DNA of 64,000 nucleotides, taken from Pomphorhynchus laevis (lineage: Eukaryota; Acanthocephala; Palaeacanthocephala; Echinorhynchida; Pomphorhynchidae). The first letter of the stretch is position 1. Each line of letters opens with the position of its first letter. Location: positions 62,001 through 126,000 of the forward strand of contig WNNJ02000352.1 in assembly GCA_012934845.2 (NCBI GenBank), read 5' to 3'. The notes under the pieces were generated by a model that was not told the DNA's origin, searched no databases, and saw only the letters and a list, made by a program, of their open reading frames with translations. Shown here in pieces: positions 44,263 through 57,099 of the stretch. A program made the position numbers and the translations under genes.

Positions 44263-45640
44263 ATGAATTTGCTTAAAGCGGACCTATTCTAATTCAAAAC
44301 ATAAAGTTTTATTAATATTTAAGTATAATATTTGATTTATTTTAAATATCAACCAAAATTAAAATTTGGAGTAAATATGTCAGTAAATTTTAAATTGTGA
44401 TGGACATCTTATATTCTGAATATTTGTTTACTTGAACATAAAACAATTCTTTGATATGAACAGATACAGTTGCCAAATTTGAATGTCGATCCAGCACAAA
44501 AAATTATATCTAATATTTTTTAAATATTTAATATTTTTTGTATACGAAAGAATACTTGGCCATGATTCACGTTTATTATAAACTGTTTGTTGTAAACTTT
44601 AACTGTTTGTTGTCAAATGGTTGTGTCGAGTTTGTTATAAGAAACCTATACACGGCATTGCAGCTGTTCGACATTGCAGCTGATTTACTAACATTTTAAC
44701 AAGCAATTTCAGGAATATTTCTAATTTAAATTAAGAAACCTATAATTGACAGCATTTGAAGCAGATTAACCGCTGTATTATTAAATTAAATTTCTTTTAT
44801 AAAAATATATCACAGTTAAGCCAATGTCACGAAAAATACAGTACATACTTGATGTAGCATTGAAAAAATATTCAGATTGAATTGTTTTGTAAATATTTCG
44901 TTGATTACTATCGAATAAATTTTATTACTAAATTTTTGATTAGAATGTAGTTCGAAATTCTAAAAATTTTGCTCGTATATATTCAATTTGTATATTTTAC
45001 TTATCCGAATGTACCGTTATAACAGAAAAAATTGATGTAAATATCGACAATTTAATATTAATAAAAAATATTTATTATAATTAATATATAAAAAATATTT
45101 GTTGAAGATAAACTTCAAAACATAAAAGTGGGAATTTTTGCCAGCATAACATCAAAAATATTATATTAGATAATTATATTTATAGAATAATAAAACTACT
45201 ACAATTGAAATTTTGATGAATATTTATATTATGAGCGTGCCTTTAATCCTATGTTTATACCAACAACAGTAAGCTACATTTTAGTATTGGTAGACATTAT
45301 CATCTGCGGATTCAGTACTTTGGTTTACATTTCGGTTATTTATGGGTCCGGAAATATTAAATAATAAAATTCTTTACGAAACTCTAGATTCATTGACTGG
45401 ATTTTCATATGTTGATCTGGCAGTTCTTACACACATTGATATCATTTTTAAGAATTATTAGATCTGGATCAAAGAAAGAAGGAACATTTAATTTGATATT
45501 TCGCTAACCTCTGTTAGTATCTTCAGAAAATTACTCATCAATCTCCAATAATTCTGTATCTATAATGGATCATTATCAACTATTTAAGTTATCATTTTTA
45601 ATAATTTAAAACCAATAGTTGTTATAATATTCCTTATCCT
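44263..45640. other. Gene-less AT-rich stretch
   Basis: Nothing coding recognised. GTGGGAATTTTTGCCAGCAT near 45129 resembles GTGGGAATTTTTACCAACAT at 6440, next to the 6.1-kb foldback, hinting at a shared repeat. Confidence 0.45.
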
Positions 45641-46050
45641 ATTACCGCAATTTTCCTTTATGAATTGACTTAAGAATTGACTTTTATTTTAAATTTTAAT
45701 TTTTAACTTGATACAAATTATATAAAATCTTATATAACAATTATCAATTAATTATAATTATTTGAAATTATTTATTATTTAATTATCAAAATGTTATTTA
45801 TCATTATTTTAAGTTATAAATAATATATAATACGCATACTTAGTTAGCTGATTTGATTCTACTGCATTTTGCCCTTAGGCATATAAGATTAAATTAGACA
45901 TCCCAAGTCTAATTTAACTTTAAATTTTATCCAAATCTAATTTCAGGGAAAATAACAATTATTTATAATTATTTATTATTTAATTATTTAATTTTATTTA
46001 GAATTATTTTTTTATTGATAAATAATATAAAATACACAGACTCACATACT
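45640..46050 (+). mobile_element. Two partial P1 tails, copies G1 and G2
   Basis: 45650-45865 is the AT tail plus terminal motif (ACTTAGTTAGCTGATTTGAT). 45950-46045 is a second AT tail ending ACACAGACTCACATACTC. Only the outer 3' ends remain. Confidence 0.6.
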
Positions 46051-46423
46051 CATTTCCTGGTCTAGGTTTTTAATTGAGTGGTTCCATGAATATGCATAAC
46101 AGAACAGATCTGATCCGAATATTTTAAGCATAACCAAACATAGTGTTTTACACTTACCTACAGTGATAATACTTCCTTACGCATAAAAAAACTGGAATTT
46201 TATAAAATAGTATATAGAACACATGCAATTTATACTTCTCTTGATTTCTAACTAGTGAGATACATTATATGAAGAAATTTTTTCATAAATCAATTTATAC
46301 CAACACATCTATATATAATCATCAAATTATTGTTAAATGCCATTTAATTCAAATTGTACAATTTTAATAGAATTCACAATTAAAATATTTCCTTTGTACA
46401 ACTATCATCATCAGCAGCAGTAG

Positions 46424-46537
46424 CCATCATTGCAAATATGCTAAAGCATTTTCAATGTAAAAATGGTCAAATTATATCTTGGTCCGATGTGTGCGATGGC
46501 ATCGCTCACTGTAAAGATAAATCGGATGAGGCACTAT
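46424..46537 (+). CDS. Exon: LDLa domain
   Basis: The frame is open from 46384; several AG acceptors at 46412-46423. It ends in T that joins GT of the next exon to give the last LDLa Cys. Confidence 0.8.
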
Positions 46538-49500
46538 GTAAATATTAATGAATCAATTTTATTTGCAAAATTAGAATGCTAAATTTTAGGTTATTGCGTT
46601 GACGATTTGTATCCATGTCAGATAGGTTATAATGTAAGCTGCGAAAGGGCTTGTAATACAATGGGATACATATCTTGTTCAACATATCGCAATTGGAGGG
46701 CATGTGAACATTATTTGCATTTAAAAGGTGATAATCTAAGTGCTTTTGTAAGTTTTTGATTACAATTGTCAACAGATTTTGATTTAATCGATGTCGACCT
46801 TCTACCAATCAAAGAAAACTACGATCTAAAATTGTTATATCAGCTAGGTAAAGTTAAATAAAACAACAACATTGCTATTTGTATATAATATCGTTATATT
46901 TTGTTAATATAACCATATTAACAAATATATATTCTTTATATTTTATATTTTTGCTTATAAATTTAAGCACAAATTATTGTGGATATTTGTGAGGATGTTA
47001 CATTAAACATATCACAAACTATGAGTATACATAATCTCATTCACCATCTTCCGCTTTTATAAGATTAATTCTTTTGGAGTCGTAAGAGGGAACCGAGCTA
47101 GTCCACCAACTAACTATCCCTACTGCTTATACAAGCCGGTAGGTTATTTAGCCGCCTGAATATTCAGGTGTTATCCAGACCGCATCATGGTGAGGTCAAC
47201 TGATAACAGGCGAGACCGAACCGAGCCCATCACTCGACGACGGATCGATTGAGCCTTTTCGAACTGTCTTTCGACTGGGCAAAATTATGAACATATATAA
47301 ATAGTAAAATGAAAAAGAAATGCCAAATAAGAGCCGAACAAATTGCCAGTCGAATAACTATACTTTTCACGTATCATTTCTCATCGATGACGAATATTAT
47401 TAATTTATTGAGGTTACAACCGACTGAGATATAGGCTGGCCGGTGCACGGATTAATGCGTCACACGAAGAAGAGCAAAAGCGACAGGCACATGAATGATA
47501 ATAATAGTACGATTGACGACAATCGTATGACAACAAAAATTCTCATAAAAACTGTGAAGTGATAACCTCTATATAAAGGGCCGATCGACATATGATGGCA
47601 CTTTTCAGTTGTGTCGAAGATAAACAGGGGATTTAGCTAAATGCAGATCGAGGTTTAAAATCTTTCTTTCACGAGCAACTAAATGTTCATGAAAACTAAA
47701 AGTTTGAACGAGTTTTAGGCTATAGCATAAGAAAGCACTTAAATGAATTACTTTTGCAAAATAGGTGACGGCTGTGGTACTACACTTATCTGAGATCCTC
47801 ACTACATGTTTGATAAATCGGACTTGACATCGATCAAGCTGCCTAAAATTCATCCGAGTGAGATATTTACAAAATTTTGTAAATTTATATTAAATGATTG
47901 GAAGGAGCATTATCTTAAAGTATCTCATAGACCCCTCAAACGAAAGCTTCCCTAATATATGTAGTGAAGCCGTATTAATAGCAATTTGAAGACCTTATAT
48001 TCAAAATGAGCAGTAAAAGACGGTCTTGACGATAAGAGAACGCCCAAATATTTGTAATTTACACAAAATTCTAAAGGCTGTGAGTACATGGATATCGAGT
48101 CATTCTTGTACATTCAATCATTACTTCGGAATTTTACAAGGTTTGATTTTGTAATATTAATAGCCAGATTATCCCGATCATAAAATGCGATCAAACCGCC
48201 AAGTTCCTTTTAAGCCGAATCTAGGTTTCTTGCCAAGATTACAAGATCTTCCGCATACAGCGCCAAAAGTGAAGTTATTCGCGAAAGACCGTATAGCAGA
48301 TGACAAATCAATAAGAAAGATAGAAATAAGCGAAGTCTAATTGCGTCATCTTGCATAACGCCACAATTAACTGTAAAGAAATCATACCAGGGTAAATCGT
48401 TGAATATCCTGGCACGATTAGATAATAGAATCTGATAATCGAAGAAAACGATAATTAAATAAAAGTTTAATAATTATATCAATAAAAATATTATTATTTG
48501 TATTATTATCAATAATATAAACCGATCCTCAAAAGTGCAATTGAGCATACCTCAATAAAGGGCGCATCAGCATGGCTGACGGTATACCCGACATACAACT
48601 CACATTCGAGAATGTCTAATGTTGCTTAAACGCGATGCAATATTGGCTAAATTTGGTTCGTTTACACCTGACGATCAAAGTACATGCCAATACGGTTAAT
48701 TAAATTCTATATCCCACTAATTCTCATGTCCCCACGGAGGTCTGCCTTCGATGGGACACGACGTAATTCGAGACTTCCTTGTAAACAAGCTGAGTAAAGT
48801 TTGTCATAACAATCGAATTGAGCAACAATAGAGCCGTATTAAAGATTTGATATGTTTTCGCAATCGCACAACATCGACAGATGGGGAAGCCAGGTTAGAC
48901 ATTTCGTGCTCTAGCCTGTATGGATATAGAACAGAACGTATTTCGTCGATGTTTGCATATTTAATGCTCACGCTCCTTCTTATTACTTCAAAGGTTTCGA
49001 GTCTTGCTTCGAGTTCCACGAATCGCGGAAGAAAAATAAATACCTCGAAAGGGTTACAGAAATTAAACGAACCTCATTTATTCCTGCCATCTTCTCTAGT
49101 AACGGAAGATCCGGAAAAGAGTCAACTGCACTACTGAGGAGAATTGCTGGTGTCATTGCTTAGAGGCACATATCAGCCTACTCCGACGAGATGTCAAACC
49201 TGAGATGGCGCATAGGCGTTTTACTAGCAAAAATGTCATCCCGTTGCATACAGAAGGCATGCTCAGCAGCTCACCGCCCTTGTAAGGTTTGGATTATGAA
49301 TATAATTATATTATCTTTCTTAGACTTTTCTGTGTTCTCTTTTCAAAATAAACTGATTTCTTATTAAAACAATTATCAATAATATCGACAATAATAATTA
49401 TTATTAATTGACAACGAATTGAGCCGAGAAATCCCACCGTTGTCTTGAGAAGGAAGGGTCATCATTCAGTAGGGCGCAAAAACTTGAAGCAGTAGACGAC

Positions 49501-52500
49501 AAAACGATCGCACTCTGAAGCGAATTCCAAGATCGTACGACTCGTTTGGCAAAGCAGGAAACTGCATGCATGTATATTTGTGTTTTCAGCATCAGGGGTG
49601 TCCGCGAAGAGAAGGTTGACCTCTCAGTTGCAGTAGATGTGACAGTGGATGATCTTTAGTATGCAGAATTTTCCAAACAAGAGAGAGATCTCGCTTGTCA
49701 CAGATATATCGCAGACAAGGCATATTTAATATCTGGAGGCGTTTCGCGTAGCCATAAATATACAGCCCTGAGACTAATTTAGTTGTTGATCTGAACACTT
49801 TCTCTAATGCACGACGCTCATAAGTAGTTTCGGGATAACAAGCTGGCGATGCGTATAAGATATGGCTCAAGAAAAACGCATTTGCTAAGGTATGGTAACA
49901 TAACGGATCTATGCCTATCAGAGCTCGACGAGTATGTCCTATTAAGCGTTTTGTGATGCAACACACGTAGTCTGAATGCTTTCGAGTGGATAAGTCAGCA
50001 CAAACCCAAACTCCCAAATCTTTATATGAGTTGGTTCTTTCGATACTAATTGAACCAAACTGGTACTCACCTCCAAGATGATCACATGATCTTCGTGATA
50101 TACGCATACATGTACATTTAGCGGAATTGATCCTCAAGTGATTTCGTATAGACCAATTGGATATAACGTCGACGTCGCTTTGTAAATGCTGTTTGTCAAG
50201 ATCGGAAATAATAGGTCGCCAAACTTTAAGATCATCCGCATATAATAAACTGAATGAACTGATATTTGGTATCAAATCGTTGATATAAAGACTGAATAAC
50301 ATAAGACCCAATACACTTCCCTGTGGAACACCTAACAACACTGGAAATGGACTCGACAGCGACTCATTTACTCGTACGACACTTTGTCGGTTGGAAAGGA
50401 ATACACGAATCCAGTTTTGTGATCCTCTTATCAAGATGAATGTGCTCCAACTTCTCAATAAGACGCGTGTGATTAACTGAGTCGAAAGCTTTTGAGAAAT
50501 CAAAGAAAATGACATCAACTGGTATGCCTTGATCATAATAGTGATACCGATTTTCACGTGCATGTACAAGATTAGTAGTCGTGGAATAACCTTTTCGGAA
50601 GCCATGCTGTGCTGGGTTCAAAATTTGAAATCTATTTAGAAATTCTATTATTCGTCGCTTAATCAATCTTTCTAGCACACGACAAGACACGCAAGTGAGA
50701 CTAATAGGCCTATAATTGTCAATGGACGAACTATCCCCTTTCTTATAAATAGGACAGATGATGGAATTCTGCCAATCAGAAGGAACAACGCCAAAAGCAA
50801 GAGACGCAGAGAAAATATTGTAAAGCGGATGACATATTATGTCAGCGATGTTGCGCAGATATACTGGCGGTAAGCCATCTGGACCCGCACCTGCTTTGCA
50901 TTTAAGTTTCCGAAGCTCTTGGAGAACATCATCACATCGGAAGAGGTCGCTGGTGTCATCTCCGGGCGATTCAAATGTACACGGATCACCCATTGTCACA
51001 TCCTTATGGTCAAGATTCAAAGAATGGAAATGATTTTAAACATATTTGATATCTGCAAAGAATCAGTTATGAATTTCCCATCGTCACGTTGAATACAATT
51101 TATAGGTTTACAGCGCGTATGCTTAGCAGTCACATACCTAAAGAAAGAGCGGGGATCACGGTGACAGTTTATACTTAGCTGATTTTCGAAAGATCGCCTA
51201 CCAGTTCGCTTCATGGACGTAACGAGGTTTCACCATTTCTTATAAGTGCTGAAATTAGCTCTGTCTTTACGATAGTTATTAAAGGCATGTTTTATGTCGC
51301 TATTAAACCAAGGCGGTGAGATCGATGTCAAACAGTGTTTACTCTGAAGAGGTGATAAACGATTAAGGAGGTGGTACAGAGTATCCCTGAAAAACTGCCA
51401 TGAATATTCGACGCCAACATCAAAAGCATCCAACCACTTTACCCCAACGAGATATTTATTTACTAGAGCAAAGTCAGTTCTGAATGGGTTTACAGTCGAC
51501 GTCGGATTTACGCCATGTGAGTAGACATCGCTCAGACCAATCGAAATGACCACATGATCTGAATGACCTATTGGGTCCAGATAGCTTAATCTATCAAGAA
51601 TGTCATATGGTACAGTAAGGTATAAATCCAAAAGTGAATGTAAATCCTGTGAAAATCTTGTACTCTGACTGACATGTTGCTTAAGAGCCAAGCTGTTTAT
51701 TAAGCCAAGTAGCTTCAAACTCTCGACATCCGAGTCATTGAAAGTGTAATTAACCCAATTGACAGATGGCATGTTGAAATCACCGAGTACAACAAATCTA
51801 TCACAATAACTACTTCTCTCCATTAAAGCAGCTATGCTATCTGTGTTTGATCTTGGAGAACGATACACAGTCAATACCGTTATTGGGTGTTGACAATATA
51901 GCCTAATACACAATGCTTCATTCTGGTTAATAGCATCACTAAGAGTTTCAATTACTCGGAATTGAAGCCTATTAGAGATATACGCGATAACACCTCCAAT
52001 TTTCCCTGTTCTATCACTTCTACTTATGCTGTATCCCTCACATGCAGAGAATTTTTTAAAGTCTTTTCTCTCTTCGGCTATGGGCAGAAGATACACAAAT
52101 AAACAGATAAAAAATGAGACAAAATAGAGACCATACCCTATGCACTGAATTAACGATCATATTTAGAAGAAATAAAAGTTTAATTATCGGTGTTTAAATT
52201 AGGTTTGAAGATATACCATATAATAATTGTATCATAGAATCATTGGTGGAGGAGTATGTTGATGATTTAAGGATACAAAGTGATATAAAATGTTGAGCAT
52301 ATGCGAATTCTGGAGCAACAAAAGATTGGTAGCTAGTAAAAATATGGTCAGAGTATCAGCAAATAACGAGCAAGATTACGTATTGAAATGTACTTGGTGT
52401 TATTGAGAAGACAGTCAATTTCATTAAGACTTAAGTTGCTTATATGGGGAAGGTGAAAAAGTGAGATAGTGAGAAGTAATGTTGAAGACATTACATGTAC

Positions 52501-55500
52501 AGAAATGAATATTAATATGTATTAATAGTAGGTCATGACAGGGGATGAGTATTTTGCAATATTTATCATGATAGCCATGCAACGATGTTCTCTCTATATA
52601 AGCAGTTGTTTTGTCGATAGATAATATTTCAAACTAGATCGGATGAATACAGGAGTAGCGTAGAGATCATGATCAATGGCTGCTTTTTTAATTTTAAAAA
52701 CAATCAAAGTGATATAGAATAGCAGGAGTGACGGGTATATACAATAGTTGACTCAGGAAAAGAGAACAAGGTGATACGTTGGAAAAATTGGCTACTACTG
52801 ATGATGACTTTGGAGAAACGCCAACAACTCGTTGTATAGATCGCTATTGACATTTGTCTATTAGAGTGAAATTAATAGCAGAGTGATCATGCCAAACTTC
52901 AGGTAGTCCTCCTTTCTCGCCTTCATTATGATTATGGCTTTTCTTCCTCCTCCGTAGCATGGTTTGCCTCATATCCATCCGATCGTTCTTCTCGAGTTTG
53001 TTTAAATTAATCCTCTTCTCCTTCCATACGTATTTTCTGCGGGGTCCCGCAAGGTTCAGTCCTAGGACCACTGCTTTTCTCTCTTCTACTTGGCGATCTC
53101 TCTTCGTTTATCAAATCTTACTCCTTTAACGGCATGCAATACGCCGATGACATTCTCATATATGCTCATGCACCCGCCCATCGCATACACGATATCGCAA
53201 TTTATGCTTCCAACTGTATTTCTTCTATCTACAAACCTCTCTCCCATCTCCATCTCGTTCTAAACCCAGATAAGTTCAAAATAATGTAGATCCTCTACCG
53301 TCAGCCTAACATATCTCTTCATCCTGTATCTTTTGCCTCATCAACATCCCCGTAGTCCACAATCTCACTTTCTTAGGATTTCATTTTGATGATCACCTTT
53401 CTCTTAAACCCTTCGTCCGTGACAAAGTGCGCTTGCCTAACTTAATTCTCTGTGATATCCGCCGTATCCGCCCCCTTATCGCTACCATCCACATACAACT
53501 CCGCCTTCTTCTCGTAACTTTTCGTCTCATCGCTGTCGGTTCCCCATCGTTCATTAACATCCATTTCTTAGACGACACTCGCATCACCTCTCTCTATCGC
53601 TATGTTCTCTTAATTCCTTCTTACTCTACGTTCCCAATTACTCTAAAAACTACAGTCTACGATCTTTCATCGTCGCCGGCCCACTCGCCTGGAATCAGCT
53701 CACACTCGACGTCCGCCGCGCTTTCTCCCTTATTGCATCCAATTACTGCCTTCGTAACCCACCTCCTCGAAACATGATTTAGATTTTTTGTTGTTGTGGT
53801 CATGTAAGCGTGCGCCGGCACGCATTTGCCACGTACAAATAAATCTTTTTTTAAGAGAAACATTATTTGCAAATAACAAAGTGTTTCTTGGAAGGACAGA
53901 GATCCGATATTTTTAGCAAGATAGGTAGCAATGACTACCTTTAAGCTTTTTAACTGTAAGTGATAGGGACAATTTAGATGTGAGAAGGATACTGAGATAC
54001 GTATAATTACGGCAGAAATTAAGTGGCTGGTATCTGCAATAATATTATAAATATTATAAATAATATTATTATCTAAAATAATAGATATAAAATAACTATA
54101 AAATAATTATAATAATATTATTATAAATAATCTTACATATTATTAATAATCGAATATTTGCACATGTTAATGAGATATTAATAAATGCTTTCAAACGCTT
54201 ATTGCATTTGATATTTACATTTATCATTTAGTTTTAATAGTTACTGGTGTTGTTGGTTTGCTTGCCGTTATCGTTGCAGCTATGTTATTTAGTCAATGGA
54301 AACAGCCTAACAACAGGTTTCAAAATATAATAAGGATATGCACATTTAACAAGGTAAATCAAATGCTTATGCACACTAATTTTAACGGGCAAACAATGTT
54401 TAGGTAAAGGAAAAGTTATCCAACATTTGGCTATTCAATAGCAAAATGCGTAATTAACAATACATTGTCTCTTATGTTTGTTAGTTTCAAGTATCATTTT
54501 TTAAGTATAAACTTTACTATATTTTTAGTATATATGCAACGTATGTATAAATAATTAATTCAATACAATTAATTCATTACAAAAATTTATAATTATTCTA
54601 TCAACCTGCATTTGAGCTTTCTCAAATATTTAGGGATCAATCATCATTTGAAAATTTGTATATCTTTGAAATATAACTAAAGTCCAAAATTTGATCATGT
54701 TTCCTTAATGAGATTGTTGATTTTAAAGAACTGTATTAGATCAATACCTGAACAGCGGACCCCGTACCTACACGGGAAAGACGCTAAAGAAAAAGAAGAA
54801 GAAGATTAGATCAATACCTGAACTAGATTCGCAAAGTCTAACCGGATTAAGTTAAATATCATGCATTACACGAAAATTATGCGATAGATTACAAACGCAA
54901 AATTACATTTAGTGAATGTTTGGTATATTTATTTGTTTCAATGAATATGTAATCGCTCTTTGATTTAAAATAGCATTGTGCTATTACGATTAATAAATAA
55001 TCTATTTGTTAATTAATTTAATATATAATTTATATTCATATTATTTATTAAATGTATTAAGTAATTTAATTATGGTTTACAATTATTTAATAAGATTAAC
55101 GTTTTATACGCAGTTGTGTGTTCTGTTATTATTGTTGTAAAAAAATATTTATTTGAATTCAATTTGTTCAAAACTAAACTTTTAAATAAGAATTAATTAG
55201 AATTACTTTTTCCTTTTTTAAAATGGGGATCTTTAAAACATTAAATAAGCGTCGAGTTTCATCTCTCATTTAGTACAATTATTTAAATGAAACAAGCAAA
55301 TTTACAACGTTTATATCTTGAATATAATAAGGATATGTACTTAGCAAGGTAAAGTTATTCGTTCTTGCATTGAACGAATTAAGCACGTCTATTTACAAAA
55401 AAAACTTTTTTAATTGTTTCATAAAAGTTATGAATTTCTGTTTTAGAAGAAAAGTCCTAATCAACTACTGACTAGTAATAATGAAATTACAGACAACAAT

Positions 55501-55542
55501 GAAGTGAGATACGTCGATATGGATTTTAGAGACACCTTTTGA
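46424..55542 (+). CDS. Single-pass membrane protein with LDL-receptor class A domain (six exons traced)
   Basis: Exons: ~46424-46537, 46590-46727, 46776-46847, 46968-47024, 54232-54353, 55447-55542; all phases agree. Exon 1 encodes an LDLa repeat ([30 protein letters not shown]) with its Cys pattern and the acidic SDE calcium site. Then a Cys-rich segment ([34 protein letters not shown]), a short acidic stretch, a transmembrane helix ([19 protein letters not shown]) followed by basic residues, and a cytoplasmic tail ending [12 protein letters not shown] and TGA. LDLa modules bind ligands outside the cell. YVDM fits the YxxM pattern of SH2 sites, which is only suggestive. The signal-peptide exon lies upstream and was not found; the 5' boundary of exon 1 is uncertain. 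The 7.2-kb intron holds several LINE fragments. Confidence 0.82.
46590..46847 (+). CDS. Exons: Cys-rich segment (46590-46727) and acidic segment (46776-46847)
   Basis: First exon has seven Cys after the LDLa end and stops in AAA G|GTGATA. Second encodes [20 protein letters not shown]. Intron 48 nt. Confidence 0.78.
46968..47024 (+). CDS. Exon: pre-membrane segment
   Basis: Encodes [19 protein letters not shown] with one NIS glycosylation-type site. The donor ATGA|GTATAC leaves one base that completes Ile with the next exon at 54232. Confidence 0.7.
47600..48420 (-). mobile_element. Degenerate LINE RT fragment (related to the 8.1-9.8-kb LINE)
   Basis: Minus-strand RT palm remnants: [19 protein letters not shown] (motif C reading YAED), [15 protein letters not shown], then [19 protein letters not shown]. 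Frame changes present. In the LDLa-gene intron. Confidence 0.65.
48540..49300 (+). mobile_element. L1R LINE C-terminal fragment, second copy
   Basis: Plus-strand remnants in shifting frames: GASAWLTV near 48560, [17 protein letters not shown] near 48890, then [15 protein letters not shown] and SFIPAIFSS. These parallel LDFSCSGLHG, KYQERIKEI and FIPLAFSTS in the L1R copy at 17.7 kb. Decayed. Confidence 0.7.
49592..51214 (-). pseudogene. LINE reverse transcriptase
   Basis: Frames 51214-51017, 51020-50364 and 50605-49592. Motifs: [48 protein letters not shown] (motif A), [17 protein letters not shown] (motif B), [13 protein letters not shown] (motif C), [23 protein letters not shown], then [12 protein letters not shown]. 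Two frame changes break it. Typical of CR1/jockey-group LINEs. Confidence 0.87.
51230..52096 (-). pseudogene. LINE endonuclease/exonuclease/phosphatase-type domain
   Basis: Encodes [43 protein letters not shown] (catalytic GDFN) and [10 protein letters not shown] (catalytic SDH), then [18 protein letters not shown]. This domain nicks target DNA to start reverse transcription. The N-terminal catalytic Asn/Glu segment is absent. Confidence 0.85.
52140..53020. other. Intronic stretch without recognised genes
   Basis: Moderate GC, no convincing frame. A short minus-strand Lys/Arg-rich frame near 52850-53070 is regarded as chance. Confidence 0.4.
53030..53860 (+). mobile_element. LINE 3' end, family L3, copy 1
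   Basis: RT end on the plus strand: [20 protein letters not shown], then [14 protein letters not shown] (motif C) and [10 protein letters not shown], followed by decayed C-terminal sequence (RSLTSIS region, [13 protein letters not shown]). The 3' end has GTGGTCATGTAAGCGTGCGC, then AAATAAATC and a T-run. Same 3' end at 63.9-64.0 kb. Confidence 0.78.
54232..54353 (+). CDS. Exon: transmembrane helix
   Basis: Two bases completing Ile plus 40 codons: [19 protein letters not shown], then [21 protein letters not shown]. Donor AAG|GTAAAT. Confidence 0.82.
55447..55542 (+). CDS. Exon: cytoplasmic tail and stop
   Basis: 31 codons plus [23 protein letters not shown], then [11 protein letters not shown]. 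Acceptor TTTTAG, phase 0. Confidence 0.8.
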   Translation, partial: KKSPNQLLTSNNEITDNNEVRYVDMDFRDTF

Positions 55543-56448
55543 CTATTTAATTTCAATTTTTATTTGATAAAAATTGAAATATTGAAAAGTAAAATTAAAT
55601 TGAAAAGTTTACTCAGATAATACTAACTTGTAAATGCAATTTTGCAATTTATTGTGTTCAGCTTTATAGTTTGATTCGTTAAGAATTCTTCGATGCTTTA
55701 AGTTAATCTTAATTTAGTGTTAACGAATTTAATTCAAAAACCAACAAATATTTTAACGAGAATTTTTCTGTAGTCTTTGGCTACAGGCATTCAAAGCTGT
55801 ATCTGATTTTAAACAGGAAATAATATTATATTAAAACAAATTATTCCGAATTTGTTGCCAGAGAAAATTGCTTCTCTCGAAGCAATTTTCCAAATAATCA
55901 AACTTTCATTATAAACTGTTAATTGGATAATTTAACCGACCATCATCCAGCGATTTTTGCTATATATGTGGGAATAAATCAACTTTCATTATTTTTTAAA
56001 TCCTTTCATTTATTATCTGCTTGAAAAGCTATAGAGCTTTAAATTACTTAACATATATTAGTGTAAATTATATAAGAAATAATATATTCTAGCAATAATG
56101 TATTTTAAGGTTGTAATTTTAAAGTTGTATTAAAATTTTATGAGATTAAATCGAAGGTATATTGTAAGCTCTATTTAGTAAACATATAATAATGTACATA
56201 ATATTGTATATATAATAATGTATATATATTATTATATAATAATATATATCTTATATAATAAGATATAAATAGCTAGATCAATGTTGGAAGCTATGTATTG
56301 TAAGCTAACAAGTTACTAATATAAATTTCCAGTTATTCATAATGATCTGTAGACAAAAATAGAATTGTAAAAAAAAATAAATTTTCAAAAATGAGTTTTG
56401 GCGCTTTCACAAACATCAATAGTTAATTTTGGTAACTTCAAATACAAA
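55543..56448. other. Intergenic AT-rich stretch
   Basis: No gene recognised. A short inverted repeat GAAAATTGCTTCTC/GAAGCAATTTTC lies near 55862-55890. Confidence 0.5.
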
Positions 56449-56742
56449 ATGGATGACCTTGATTCAAAAGAAGAATATTCGTCAGCAAAAAGTAACTACA
56501 AATTTTCTTCTTAACTTAATTAAATTTATAAAATAGATCAGCCGCTGGTACATTCTTTTCCGTCAGACAAATCGTCGAATTATTTCAAGACAGGTATAGA
56601 TTGCAAAAATATGAGATTTGTCAACAGAATATTTGTAAAACATATTTTAATATATATTTTCAGCAATGTAAATTCATTTTTGATTAAGTTTGTAATTGCT
56701 TTGATGGTTTTATTGGTCATATTAATTTGCTGTTTACAATGA
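56449..56742 (+). CDS. Possible small gene with C-terminal membrane anchor
   Basis: ATG at 56449 opens MDDLDSKEEYSSAK; splice-like sites suggest exons 56449-56491, 56537-56593 and 56664-56742 with introns of 45 and 70 nt. The last exon encodes NVNSFLIKFVIALMVLLVIL, then ICCLQ and TGA, a tail-anchor-like helix. The ATG frame gives a phase clash at the last junction; exons 2 and 3 fit each other only in another frame (SAAGTFFSVRQIVELFQD, then SNVNSF). So exon 1 or a boundary is wrong. No family recognised. Confidence 0.4.
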
Positions 56743-57099
56743 TAGATTTCAATATAGTTTACTTATTAAAGTTAATTATTAATATAAATTGATTAAAATT
56801 TTTATTGATTTCATCAAGTAGTAATTGACAATGATCTTAGAATGATTGTAACGTCATTTATTGTTAAGTTCTGGATACTGTTGTTTCCAATAATTCTACA
56901 ATGCCCCCGATTATAAATCAGTGTTGGTGCAAAGCTAGTTTAACGTCTTATAGTAAAATATAATAGTAAGAAAATAGTAAAATATATAAATTAACACAAT
57001 AATATAAAGAATAAATTTAAACTCTTAAGTGGCAAATTTTTATGGATGGATAATAAATAATATACTTTGTATTAGAATAAGATACTAGATAGTTATTTC

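Larger units (their letters stand above)
49400..52110 (-). mobile_element. CR1/jockey-type LINE, 5' truncated
   Basis: Minus-strand element with most of an apurinic-type endonuclease and a full RT, inserted in the LDLa-gene intron. GC-rich relative to flanks. The start of the endonuclease is missing. Frames change near 51.2 kb and 50.4-50.6 kb, and a stop follows GQPSLRGHP at 49592. The 3' end near 49400 abuts an AT microsatellite-like tract. Relatively well preserved. Confidence 0.85.

Noticed and set aside
47560-47625. TATATAAAG with a TCAGTTG start-like site, considered as a retroelement promoter.
   Set aside because: No matching second copy, no element body or flanking duplication in the window.
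52844-53587. Lys/Arg-rich minus-strand frames near 52.9 and 53.5 kb.
   Set aside because: Antisense of LINE L3 and adjoining sequence; composition artefact.
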